Assembly (NCBI GenBank): GCA_019112735.1
Contig: DXIS01000011.1
Location: 1 to 60,677, forward strand
DNA from: Candidatus Mediterraneibacter guildfordensis
Lineage (GTDB): Bacteria > Bacillota > Clostridia > Lachnospirales > Lachnospiraceae
Length of the DNA: 60,677 nt
Direction of reading: 5' to 3'
Shown: positions 42,900 through 50,870 of the stretch, one piece after another
Position numbering within the stretch: the first letter of the stretch is position 1
How the letters are laid out: each line of letters opens with the position of its first letter
Made by a program: the position numbers and the translations under genes
Notes under the pieces: model-generated
Database searches by the model: none
What the model saw: only the letters and a program-made list of their open reading frames with translations
What the model was told of the DNA's origin: nothing

Positions 42900-43577
42900 T
42901 CATTCCTGTACGCTCTCGATCAGCAGCGAATCCAGTTTCTCCATATCTTCTTCGTTTATGGAAAAATTCCGCACGCCCTCTTTTGTCACCCGGACGCCGA
43001 TATCCCGGGCAGCCCCGTAGAGCATCCCCGAATCCACCCGTTCTTTCAGCACTTCATAATAGATCTCATAGACCTGTTTCTGCATCTCTTCTTCTGTGGG
43101 CATCTTCGCCCCTGCCGTCACGCGGTCCGTCACTTCTTCGGCGTATTCCTGCGCCCGGCTCTGAAAAGTTCCGTATGTATCGGTGAAAAGTGTGATGGAC
43201 TTGACCGTCACCGGCACGATGTACGTCCCGTCTTCCTGCCGGTCCGGCTCCCCCGCCGTATAGCTTACCTTTTTCGCGATCTCTCCGAAAAGCTCCCGGT
43301 ACCGGGACAGCATTTCCTCCGGCATATCCGAACGCTCGAATCCCTCCATCGTAAGATCCAGATTCTCATCAAAGATCCCGGCCGCCTCTTCTTCCGGGAT
43401 CCCTGTGATCTCCACATACAGATCCGTCTCGTTCTTGTAAGATGCATCCAGCACCGCCCGGACATAATCCGAGGCGTCAAACCGGCTGACATGCCGGTAA
43501 ATGCCGATACAGCCGCATACTGCAAGAACTGCCGCAGATATTGCCGTGATAAGAATGGTTTTCTTCTTTTTTGTCAT
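42900..43577 (-). CDS. Membrane-anchored hypothetical protein (DUF5105-like)
   Basis: A short basic N-terminus (MTKKKKT) and one membrane helix (about 8-25, with Cys at about 21-23) precede a 200-residue extracellular domain rich in Glu and Lys. The domain alternates helices with a few strands (YVEITGIPEEEAAGIFDENL, TYIVPVTVKSITLF). It resembles uncharacterised clostridial lipoprotein-like proteins, tentatively the DUF5105 group. The sequence VCGCIG could be a lipobox, so lipidation is possible. No function can be given. Confidence 0.6.
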   Translation of the reverse strand: MTKKKKTILITAISAAVLAVCGCIGIYRHVSRFDASDYVRAVLDASYKNETDLYVEITGIPEEEAAGIFDENLDLTMEGFERSDMPEEMLSRYRELFGEIAKKVSYTAGEPDRQEDGTYIVPVTVKSITLFTDTYGTFQSRAQEYAEEVTDRVTAGAKMPTEEEMQKQVYEIYYEVLKERVDSGMLYGAARDIGVRVTKEGVRNFSINEEDMEKLDSLLIESVQE

Positions 43578-43672
43578 TGTCCTGCTCCTTTTTCGTAAAT
43601 TTGCCCCAGTATATCACCGCAGGCCCACGAAAAAGGACGAACTCTGTCAGCCCTGAAAAGATTTTACCGCCG

Positions 43673-44659
43673 CTATACGACCGCCCAGGGATCTTCTTTT
43701 CCCTCTTCCCTGTAAATACAGCTCAGCATGGAGTGTTTCACCATGTCGCTCACTGCCTGGTCCGTATAGAACGCCATATGGGGCGTCACGGTCACATTCG
43801 GGAAGCCGCGCAGGATATAAAGATCCCGCTTACTGAGAATGTCGGATTTGCGGTCATAATAATACATGCCGAACTCATCTTCGATCACATCCAGCCCGGC
43901 CGCGCCCACTTTGCCGGATTCCAGGGCGTCGATCAGCGCTTTCGTATCGATCAGGCCGCCCCTCGCCGTATTGATGATCACCACACCGTCCTTCATCCGG
44001 CTGAAGGCTTCGGCATTGATCAGATGGAAGTTATCGTCAAGAAGGGGCATATGGAGAGTGATCAGGTCGCACTCTCTGTAAATGGTCTCAAGATCCGCAT
44101 ACTGTGCATGCGCCTTCACTTCTTCGCTCTCATATTTGTCATAGGCATAGATCCTGCAGCCGAATCCGGTCAGATCCCGGATCACCGAGCGGCCGATCCG
44201 CCCCGTCCCGAGCACGCCCACCGTCAGGTCCGGCATCTCCCGGCCCTGGATGCCCGGCAGGGAGAAGTCGTTGATCTCCTCCCGCTGCATGATCCGCTTC
44301 ATCTTCCGGATGGACATCAGCATCAGCATGACCGTATAGTCCGCCACACATTCCGGTGAATAGGACACATTGCTCACATGCATGCCAAGCCGCCTGGCCG
44401 CCGCGATATCCACATGGTCATAGCCGATGGTCCGGGTGGAGATCATTTTCACGCCAAGGTCATGGAACTTCTGCATCAGTTCCCCGTCGATCTTTGTCGT
44501 GATAATGCTCAGGTACTCGTACCCTTCCGCCAGATACGCATTCTCCATGGTCGGATCCTCTGTCGTGTACCCCAGTTCCACCCCGAACTGTTCTGCAAAT
44601 TTCTGAAAATATTCCGCCTCGTCAAATTCTCTGTAGCTGTATGCAAAAATCTTCATCAA
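43673..44659 (-). CDS. D-2-hydroxyacid dehydrogenase (D-lactate dehydrogenase-like)
   Basis: The 328-residue NAD-dependent enzyme has the family's order: ISTRTIGYDHVDIAAARRLG with the active Arg region further on, the NAD loop VGVLGTGRIGRSVI (about 150-160), VIINTARGGLIDTKAL with the catalytic Arg, VIEDEFG, and the catalytic His in VTPHMAFYTDQ. D-lactate dehydrogenase (pyruvate reduction) is most likely; VanH-type or other 2-ketoacid reductases are alternatives. It is followed closely upstream by a HAD gene (20 bp apart), which may share its transcript. Confidence 0.9.
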   Translation of the reverse strand: MMKIFAYSYREFDEAEYFQKFAEQFGVELGYTTEDPTMENAYLAEGYEYLSIITTKIDGELMQKFHDLGVKMISTRTIGYDHVDIAAARRLGMHVSNVSYSPECVADYTVMLMLMSIRKMKRIMQREEINDFSLPGIQGREMPDLTVGVLGTGRIGRSVIRDLTGFGCRIYAYDKYESEEVKAHAQYADLETIYRECDLITLHMPLLDDNFHLINAEAFSRMKDGVVIINTARGGLIDTKALIDALESGKVGAAGLDVIEDEFGMYYYDRKSDILSKRDLYILRGFPNVTVTPHMAFYTDQAVSDMVKHSMLSCIYREEGKEDPWAVV

Positions 44660-44679
44660 TCATCCGCCTCATTTTTGTC

Positions 44680-45471
44680 TTATATCAGTCCGTAATGTTC
44701 CAGCGCACGGGCGATCCCGTCCTGCTCCACTTCCGCGGTCACATACTCGGCATGGGGATCCAGCACCGGATCGTGGTATCCCATGGCCACCGCGTGATCG
44801 GCAAATTCAAACATCGCCAGGTCGTTGCTGCTGTCCCCGAACACATAAGCCTCATCCAGAGTAAATCCGAACCGGTCCAGGATGAACCGGCAGGCCGTTG
44901 CCTTGGAATATCCTTTCTGGATGATCTCCCACGCCCCGTCGCCCCGGTCCATGGCCTCCATGTCCTCACCGAGAAAATCCAGGAACCGCTGCATGCGGCT
45001 CTGTCCGTCCGCAAACACGAACAGCTTATCGTAGACAAAACATCCGCTCTCAAGAGTATGTTCTATCCCCATCCTGCGGCTTTTAAAATGCTCCCGCATC
45101 ATCTCCAGCACTTTAAAACGGCCCGGTTTCTCCGGAAAATAAATATCCTCCTGTCCTTCCGCGACCGCGCCGATCCCGCAGGCATCCGCCATGGCGATCA
45201 GTTCGCGCCCCCGCTCCAGGGACAGGGAACTTGTGAACAGTTCCTCCCCGTGGCAATAGATGCCCGTCCCGCATCCGCAGAGGAATCCGTCAAAAGGATA
45301 GCTCCGGATCTCATCGGGCACACTGCACTTTGTCCGCCCGGTATTGATAAAGAGCATATGTCCCTGACGCTGCGCCTCCTGGAGCGCCTGCACCGCGCTC
45401 TCCGGGATCTTCCCTGTCTTCTCGCTTAACAGGGTGCCGTCTATGTCAAAAAATAATACTGACTTCTTCAT
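44680..45471 (-). CDS. HAD-superfamily hydrolase, Cof type
   Basis: The 263-residue protein has the HAD nucleophile loop LFFDIDGTLL (about residues 5-14), motif II (FINTGRTKCSV), and motif III/IV near the C-terminus (VFGDSSNDLAMFEFADHAVA). The large C2-type cap (about 80-190) places it in the Cof/YidA group, which dephosphorylates sugar phosphates. The start at 45471 is chosen because GGAGACAGGT lies just upstream; an in-frame ATG at 45483 is alternative. Substrate unknown. Confidence 0.9.
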   Translation of the reverse strand: MKKSVLFFDIDGTLLSEKTGKIPESAVQALQEAQRQGHMLFINTGRTKCSVPDEIRSYPFDGFLCGCGTGIYCHGEELFTSSLSLERGRELIAMADACGIGAVAEGQEDIYFPEKPGRFKVLEMMREHFKSRRMGIEHTLESGCFVYDKLFVFADGQSRMQRFLDFLGEDMEAMDRGDGAWEIIQKGYSKATACRFILDRFGFTLDEAYVFGDSSNDLAMFEFADHAVAMGYHDPVLDPHAEYVTAEVEQDGIARALEHYGLI

Positions 45472-45504
45472 ACCTGTCTCCATTCATTTTCCTGACAATA
45501 AAAG

Positions 45505-45576
45505 ATATCCCGCCTCCAGGTTATTCTACTCGAAAGTTAGTATCTTATGAGTAGAATAATTCTTTCAGCGGGATAT
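45505..45576 (-). terminator. Two-tier hairpin after the BMC pair
   Basis: Outer arms ATATCCCGC (45505-45513) and GCGGGATAT (45568-45576), inner arms TTATTCTACTC (45521-45531) and GAGTAGAATAA (45549-45559), all perfect. On the minus strand the outer stem is followed by CTTTTATTG. It lies between the second BMC gene and the HAD gene, so it most likely terminates the BMC transcript. Confidence 0.7.
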
Positions 45577-45607
45577 GCCAGGGTCATATCCTGTTTTTTC
45601 ATTCCGC

Positions 45608-45895
45608 TTATTTTTTTCTGCGGCTGCTGAACATTTCCACGATCTCGTTCATCTCCTGTGACGGATTGGAGATCACAGCCGTCTCGATCACTTCGCACGG
45701 CGGATCTTCCTTCACACTGTCTACCGCGGCTTTTACCGCCGCCACGTCACCGCCGACGAATACGAGGGCATGTCCGCCGCACTTCGTATCCTGTGTCACA
45801 TATCCTACTTCAGAAGTTTTAAGCATACGGTCTGTCACCAGAATGGCATTCGCCTCTCCTACGACTTCCACAAGTCCATAAGCTCCATATGTCAT
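45608..45895 (-). CDS. Bacterial microcompartment shell protein (BMC-H), second of a pair
   Basis: The 95-residue single BMC domain has the family's beta-alpha-beta layout: GAYGLVEVVGEANAILVTDR, MLKTSEVGYV, then the pore segment DTKCGGHALVFVGGDVAAVK and the closing ETAVISNPSQEMNEIVEMF. A basic tail (SSRRKK) ends it. Six copies should form a flat hexamer with a central pore. The pore loop carries a Cys (TKCGGH) where most BMC-H proteins have Ile or Val near KxGGG. It follows another BMC gene by 44 bp. No enzymes of a compartment are nearby. Confidence 0.9.
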   Translation of the reverse strand: MTYGAYGLVEVVGEANAILVTDRMLKTSEVGYVTQDTKCGGHALVFVGGDVAAVKAAVDSVKEDPPCEVIETAVISNPSQEMNEIVEMFSSRRKK

Positions 45896-45939
45896 ATTTT
45901 TTTACCTGTCCTTTCCTGCGTCTCTCTGATCGTTTCCTG

Positions 45940-46239
45940 TTATTTCGAGATCGTCATCGCGATCGCTGTCTCCGCATCCTCTGACGGCGCGGCGATGATC
46001 GTATGGGAAACAACTTTTGAGCGTCCCTTTGCCGCGTCGAGTGCAGCCTCCATGGCCGCCTTCACATCGGAAACGCTTCCCCGCATCTTCACGCAGGCGC
46101 CTGATTTCAGACGGTTCCTCTCAACACCCTGGATCTTCACATCCGCCGCTTTCGCCGCCGCGTCCAGCGCCACAAAGCAGATGCACTCGCTTTCCAGTTC
46201 AAATACCCCGATCGCCATTCCTGTATAATCCTGTGCCAT
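45940..46239 (-). CDS. Bacterial microcompartment shell protein (BMC-H), first of a pair
   Basis: A 99-residue BMC domain: MAIGVFELESECICFVALDA, AAKAADVKIQGVERNRLKSG, then ACVKMRGSVSDVKAAMEAAL and SHTIIAAPSEDAETAIA. The pore region (LKSGACV) is unusual, with Ser-Gly-Ala-Cys in place of the common Gly triplet. The hydrophobic N-terminal strand also carries two Cys (ECIC). GGAGG precedes the ATG at 46239. A promoter lies 67-95 bp upstream of the gene. It and the next gene form a two-gene operon. Confidence 0.88.
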   Translation of the reverse strand: MAQDYTGMAIGVFELESECICFVALDAAAKAADVKIQGVERNRLKSGACVKMRGSVSDVKAAMEAALDAAKGRSKVVSHTIIAAPSEDAETAIAMTISK

Positions 46240-46305
46240 AACTTCCTCCTAAGCTCTTTTCGCCCCGGCGGTTTTTACAGACCGCCCATTCACTCACTTT
46301 TATCC

Positions 46306-46334
46306 ATAATACCAGAATTTTCTGTATATTTCAA
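46306..46334 (-). promoter_or_regulatory. Promoter of the BMC pair
   Basis: On the minus strand TTGAAA (46334-46329), a 17-bp spacer and TATTAT (46311-46306). The leader also has a small hairpin, GGCGGT / ACCGCC, at about 46268-46286. Confidence 0.7.
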
Positions 46335-46404
46335 CGCCGCAGGAAGTAATTTTGCGCCTGACCGTCACATATATTTTTATGACGATCCGTACAGGAATGA
46401 ATCT

Positions 46405-47238
46405 ATGAAACGATCTGATCTGAAGAAGCTCTGCCGCCCCGCCGGCCGCCTGCTCCTCCTGGCCCTGGCCTGGACGCTGGGGACCGGCGCCGCCTTCCTG
46501 AAAGAACATTTTACAGAAAAGGAAGCCGCACCGTCCGCCGCTTCCGCCTCTGCGTCCGTCGGGACCGGATGGGGGCTTAAGTTCCACGAAGACGGGCAGC
46601 GCCCTGACGGCAATTCCACGATGGAGGAACTGGCCGCATACGACGCATTTTATGCACAGGACACTGAAGAAAAGGTCCTCTATCTCACCTTTGACTGCGG
46701 CTATGAGAACGGCAATACGGAACCAATCCTTGACGCATTAAAAAAACACGGCGCGCCGGCCGCGTTTTTCGTCGTCGGCACCTATGTTGAATCCGAGCCG
46801 GAACTGGTCCGCCGGATGACGGACGAGGGACACATCGTCGGAAACCATACGTGGCACCATCCGGATCTGACTCAGCTGGACATGGGATCACTTGAAAAAG
46901 AGCTGGCGGATGTAGAAGACGCCTACCGTGAGGCGACCGGCCGGGATATGCAAAAATATCTCCGCCCGCCCCAGGGCCGCTACAGCAGCGACAGCCTGCA
47001 GCGGACGAAGGACCTGGGCTATAAGACCATTTTCTGGAGCCTGGCCTACGAGGACTGGAACCAGGACGCCCAGCCCGCCCGGAAGGACGCCCTTGATATC
47101 TTGACGAGACGGATCCACCCCGGCGCCATCGTCCTGCTGCACAACACTTCCTCCACCAACGCCGCAGTGCTGGATGAACTGCTGACCCGGTGGGAAGAGA
47201 TGGGCTATGATTTCCGGCCGCTGACCGAACTTCAATAA
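46405..47238 (+). CDS. pdaA: Polysaccharide deacetylase, PdaA-type
   Basis: The N-terminus has a membrane anchor (about 12-32). The NodB homology domain begins at about 90: YLTFDCGYENGN with the catalytic Asp and metal Asp, VGNHTWHHPDL with metal His residues, RPPQGRYSSDSL and the closing IVLLHNTSSTNA. The Asn-Gly after the Tyr (YENGNT) and this motif order mark PdaA, which deacetylates N-acetylmuramate for muramic-delta-lactam synthesis in the spore cortex. Expression in sporulation is expected but no sigma-G promoter was identified. It is convergent with the SpoIIE-type gene. Confidence 0.92.
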   Translation: MKRSDLKKLCRPAGRLLLLALAWTLGTGAAFLKEHFTEKEAAPSAASASASVGTGWGLKFHEDGQRPDGNSTMEELAAYDAFYAQDTEEKVLYLTFDCGYENGNTEPILDALKKHGAPAAFFVVGTYVESEPELVRRMTDEGHIVGNHTWHHPDLTQLDMGSLEKELADVEDAYREATGRDMQKYLRPPQGRYSSDSLQRTKDLGYKTIFWSLAYEDWNQDAQPARKDALDILTRRIHPGAIVLLHNTSSTNAAVLDELLTRWEEMGYDFRPLTELQ

Positions 47239-47275
47239 GCAGTCCGATCGATAACCGGTTCAATCGATAACCGAT

Positions 47276-48457
47276 TCAGTAATAAACGGCTTTTACCGTC
47301 TTCCCCATCGCCTCCGCCGTGCGGATCAGCTGGTCCACCAGGTTCTGGCGCATGCTCAGGTCAAAGTTCAGCTCCGTTTCCTGGTGGGCCGCATTGACCG
47401 CTGTCCCGACGAAGAGATTCAGTTCCGTGCACTCTTCGATCAGAAGCTTTGCCAGCCGGGACGCACCGTTGTCCGCATCCAGTTCATCGAAGAACTCTGC
47501 GTCGAACTCATCGTTCACGTACTTCTTCAGAAGCTTCAGACAGCCGCCCAGGGTCAGGACGCCCTCGGTCACCAGATCGATTCCTTCGATCTCCGCCGTG
47601 GGCGGCACATCCGGATTGCGGCTGTCGATCCGGGTCACGATCTCTTTCCCCAGAATGCGGGCCGCGATATTGGCGCTGGTCCCGCCGGCAACCACTTTCT
47701 TCCCTTCCGCATGCATGAAGTCGTGCATCAGTCTGCCGTCATCCTCTTTCGACTTCGGCGGGCCGGTGAAGATATTGACGATCTTTCGCTCGATCACCCG
47801 GGCCACGGCCACCGTCGTGTCATCTCCCGGCTTCTCCTCATACAGTTCCTCGCAGGCCTGGCTGAGCATGACTGCCAGCCGGGAGGCCGACATGCTCTGC
47901 TTCGTACATTTCAGGGCATAGTCCGCCACCGCCTCCCAGGTCCAACCGTTCAGATCCAGGATGGATCCGGCGCCTGCGTAGACAACGCCATCGCTCATGA
48001 GGATAAAGCAGTCGTTCTTCTGCACGGTGAAATTGTATTCATGTATTTTCTTCCCCCCGATCTCCCGGACCTCATAGGGATAATCAACGATCCGCCCGTT
48101 CCGGATGAAGATGCAGGAGGGATTGTCAAATTCCGCCAGGTATGCCCGGCCGTCGTGGTAGATCTGAAGGATGGAAAATGTGGCATAGGCCACTTTCCGG
48201 ACGCTGCACACCGGGAGCGTCCGGGCGATGGTCTCCACACAGGATTCGATCTGCGCGCCTTCCCGGAGCATGGTCCCCAGAATCCGGGAGGTGAGCGTGG
48301 CCAGGATATTCGCCTTGACGCCGCTTCCCATGCCGTCCGCCAGGATCAGGATGTCCGACTCCTCCGTCTTCAGGATCTCCACTTTATCCCCGCACAGTTC
48401 TTCCTGATGCTTATTCAGGCTTTTCCATGCCGCATCGATGCTCACACTCATACTCAT
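47276..48457 (-). CDS. SpoIIE-type protein serine phosphatase
   Basis: The 393-residue protein holds a PP2C-like SpoIIE domain in its N-terminal half (ILILADGMGSGVKANILATL with the metal Asp and GMGSG, CFILMSDGVVYAG, EEKPGDDTTVAVARV with the last Asp pair). The C-terminal half (about 230-390) is of unknown fold, with KKVVAGGTSANIAARIL. There are no membrane helices, unlike SpoIIE of sporulation. Its ATG overlaps the stop of the hydrogenase-like gene by 4 bases, so the two are translationally coupled. I infer that it is the output of a redox or H2 signal, acting on an anti-sigma antagonist or phosphoprotein. Confidence 0.88.
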   Translation of the reverse strand: MSMSVSIDAAWKSLNKHQEELCGDKVEILKTEESDILILADGMGSGVKANILATLTSRILGTMLREGAQIESCVETIARTLPVCSVRKVAYATFSILQIYHDGRAYLAEFDNPSCIFIRNGRIVDYPYEVREIGGKKIHEYNFTVQKNDCFILMSDGVVYAGAGSILDLNGWTWEAVADYALKCTKQSMSASRLAVMLSQACEELYEEKPGDDTTVAVARVIERKIVNIFTGPPKSKEDDGRLMHDFMHAEGKKVVAGGTSANIAARILGKEIVTRIDSRNPDVPPTAEIEGIDLVTEGVLTLGGCLKLLKKYVNDEFDAEFFDELDADNGASRLAKLLIEECTELNLFVGTAVNAAHQETELNFDLSMRQNLVDQLIRTAEAMGKTVKAVYY

Positions 48458-50163
48458 TCCTCCTCGTTCAGGATGGAATCTCTCAGTTTCGTCAGCGTCA
48501 CCTTCGTCTCAGCCGTCGTTTCGCCCAGAAGTCCTGCGATCTCCTGGGCCACCATCATCTGCTTCTCGATGACCTTCTGGGCCATCTCCACCGTCTCGAT
48601 CTTCAGATTGTAGTGCTGCTCTCTCACCTGTTCTTCCCTCGTGATATCCCGGAACATCACGAGGGCGGCATCCCGGTTCTCGATGTAGACAACCGTCTCT
48701 TCGGCTTTGATCCTGCCGCTGTTCAGTTCGGTCTTCTTATGCAGCACCGGTTCCTGTGTCAGGAGCGTTTCTTCAATGTCTCCCGTCTCGATAAACTCGA
48801 AAAGATACCGGCCCACTGCATCCTGCCGGCCCACGCCGAGCAGTTCCTGCCCCTTCCGGTTGCAGTCCAGGATCTTCATATCATGATCCACCACAAAGAT
48901 CATATTCGGGGTCACATCCATGACCACATTGGACATGGATTCCGCCTGGGCCAGGGCATAGGGCATGCACATAGAGACTTCCGCCTTCCCCTGGAACACG
49001 GCGACCGCCTTGTCCCTGCAGGTCGGATATCCGCAGGCCCCGCAGTTGAGTTCGTCTTCTTCCGTATATTTCCCGACGGACCGGAGGATCGCGGTGATCT
49101 GCGCCTCCGTGGGCTGCCGGTCTTCGATGCTCCGGTTCCCGAATGCCTTGTACATTTCTTCCCGCGTCATTTCCGGCAGATCCCGCGCTTTCTTGTAGGA
49201 CACTGCATTTTCGATCTTCACCTTCGTCTTCACGTAGGATGTGTTCCAGTGTGCGGAAGCCGGTCCTTTGGCACATCCGCCCTCGCACACATTGGCCTCG
49301 ATAAAGCAGTGGTCCAGCTCGCCTTTTCTCAGGCAGTCCAGCATCTCCATGCAGTTCTCCAGTCCGTCCACAAACACCTTGTGGTAGCCGTCCGCCTCTT
49401 CTTCCGTGATCACGGACCGGATCACGCCGCCGCTCACCGGATAGAGACGGTTGATCTCCGGGTCCGGATTGCCCATGGGCATGTCGCCGCATTCATGGAG
49501 ATCGATCCCCTCTTCTTTCAGCCAGAGCGCCAGTTCCTCAAAGGTCAGGATCGCATCCACCGCACCCCGCACCCGGTCGTCCCCGACAGCCTCCTGCTTC
49601 TTGGCGATGCATGGGCCCAGGAACACGACCTTTACATCCGGCCCGTACAGCTTCTTTATGTAACGCCCGTGGGCGATCATGGGCGACACGACCGGCGCCA
49701 TCAGAGGCGCGCACTCCGGATAATATTTCTCGATGAGATCGTTCACGCTGGGGCAGCATGTGGTGATGATATTGGGCATCCGCCCTTCCCGGATCAGCTT
49801 CTTGTACTCGTCCGTCACCAGGGCCGCGCCCTCCGCCGTCTCCCGGACCTCGCTGAACCCGAGCCGCCAAAGCGCGTCCACAACCTGCCCCGGCCGGTCA
49901 TAGTCCAGCACGCCCGCATAGGACGGGGCGATGGAGATAACCGTCCGGCATCCCTGTCTCAGATACCCTTTTACCCGCTCCATATCGCTGGCAAAGGTCT
50001 TTGCATTCTGGGGACAGACCTCCAGGCACCGCCCGCAGTTGATACAGTGGTCCACCATGATCCGGGCCTGCTCGTCCCGGACACAGATGGCTTTCACCGC
50101 ACAGTGGCGGACACATTTATAACAATGGCGGCATTTGGCGTCTTTAAAATCAATAACCTGCAT
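48454..50163 (-). CDS. [FeFe]-hydrogenase-like sensor protein with PAS domain
   Basis: The 569-residue soluble protein has, in order: two [4Fe-4S] ferredoxin motifs (CRHCYKCVRHC at 11-21, CINCGRCLEVC at 40-50), an [FeFe]-hydrogenase large domain (about 70-340), a further Fe-S motif (CGACGYPTCRDKA, about 372-384), a PAS domain (about 415-520) and a C-terminal helix. H-cluster ligands are kept: TTCCP (134-138), GPC at 183-185 and VCEGGC (292-297), though the third loop lacks the usual MAC-GC-GGG pattern. Domain order fits the sensory (HydS-like) group rather than bulk H2 producers. It is upstream of and coupled to the SpoIIE-type phosphatase gene. Confidence 0.88.
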   Translation of the reverse strand: MQVIDFKDAKCRHCYKCVRHCAVKAICVRDEQARIMVDHCINCGRCLEVCPQNAKTFASDMERVKGYLRQGCRTVISIAPSYAGVLDYDRPGQVVDALWRLGFSEVRETAEGAALVTDEYKKLIREGRMPNIITTCCPSVNDLIEKYYPECAPLMAPVVSPMIAHGRYIKKLYGPDVKVVFLGPCIAKKQEAVGDDRVRGAVDAILTFEELALWLKEEGIDLHECGDMPMGNPDPEINRLYPVSGGVIRSVITEEEADGYHKVFVDGLENCMEMLDCLRKGELDHCFIEANVCEGGCAKGPASAHWNTSYVKTKVKIENAVSYKKARDLPEMTREEMYKAFGNRSIEDRQPTEAQITAILRSVGKYTEEDELNCGACGYPTCRDKAVAVFQGKAEVSMCMPYALAQAESMSNVVMDVTPNMIFVVDHDMKILDCNRKGQELLGVGRQDAVGRYLFEFIETGDIEETLLTQEPVLHKKTELNSGRIKAEETVVYIENRDAALVMFRDITREEQVREQHYNLKIETVEMAQKVIEKQMMVAQEIAGLLGETTAETKVTLTKLRDSILNEEE

Positions 50164-50252
50164 CCCGACACCTCCTTTTCTCTGTTAAAAATATTTTATC
50201 AGATGCAGAAGGGAATATCCAATTCATTTTTTATGATAAAATGCATACAGTG

Positions 50253-50282
50253 TGAAACTTTTTGTCTGCTTTATCCGTCTAA
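50253..50282 (+). promoter_or_regulatory. ECF-type promoter before the sigma factor gene
   Basis: TGAAAC at 50253-50258, 17 bp, and CGTCTAA at 50276-50282. This pair is the typical form recognised by extracytoplasmic-function sigma factors of Firmicutes, so the sigma gene at 50340 is probably self-activated. Confidence 0.65.
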
Positions 50283-50339
50283 TAGATGTAACTGCTGCAG
50301 ACAGATACAACGATATCCGAAAGGGGGCATAAGGATCCC

Positions 50340-50855
50340 ATGAATCAGACCGAAGATAAAAAACAACGGAATAAAGCCCGGACTTTCATTCAGCTGGTTG
50401 AATCAAACAAACAGAGTATGTATAAGATCGCCCGGTCCTACCTGTCAAACGACGAAGACATCGCGGATGCGATCCAGGATGCCATCGAATCCTGCTGGAG
50501 GAATCTCGATCAGCTGGAAAAGCCGGCTTATTTCCGGACGTGGATGACCCGCATCCTGATCCATAAATGCATCGACATCATCCGCAAAAACAGGCGGGAG
50601 CATCCGGTCAGCGACTTCCCGGAATACGGGGCTGAGCACAAAGACCTGGATAATTATGAATTCAGTGAACTGATGAAATCTCTTGACGAAAAGTACCGGA
50701 CCATTCTTCTCCTGTATTACGGCGAAGGCTTTAAGATCAGCGAGATCGCGCAGCTTCTGGATATGGAAGAGAACACTGTTAAAACGCGTCTTTCAAGAGG
50801 CCGGCAGAAATTCAGGATGATGTGGGACAGTCAGGACGCTGTCCGCCAGAGTTAG
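50340..50855 (+). CDS. ECF RNA polymerase sigma factor
   Basis: The 171-residue protein has region 2 (YKIARSYLSNDEDIADAIQD, then YFRTWMTRILIHKCIDIIRK) and region 4 (YRTILLLYYGEGFKISEIAQ, then MEENTVKTRLSRGRQKFRM) of sigma-70 factors and lacks regions 1 and 3, as ECF factors do. It is followed after 15 bp by a gene for a single-pass membrane protein that probably restrains it. An ECF-type promoter upstream suggests autoregulation. Confidence 0.95.
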   Translation: MNQTEDKKQRNKARTFIQLVESNKQSMYKIARSYLSNDEDIADAIQDAIESCWRNLDQLEKPAYFRTWMTRILIHKCIDIIRKNRREHPVSDFPEYGAEHKDLDNYEFSELMKSLDEKYRTILLLYYGEGFKISEIAQLLDMEENTVKTRLSRGRQKFRMMWDSQDAVRQS

Positions 50856-50870
50856 AAAGGAGTGAAGATC

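Noticed and set aside
47247..47273. Two 11-bp direct repeats ATCGATAACCG between pdaA and the SpoIIE-type gene
   Set aside because: Only two copies, between convergent genes, with no link to a known site; probably chance or a weak terminator.
48427..50343. A 638-codon plus-strand open frame
   Set aside because: Antisense to the hydrogenase-like gene, whose motifs are unmistakable; composition is that of a shadow frame.
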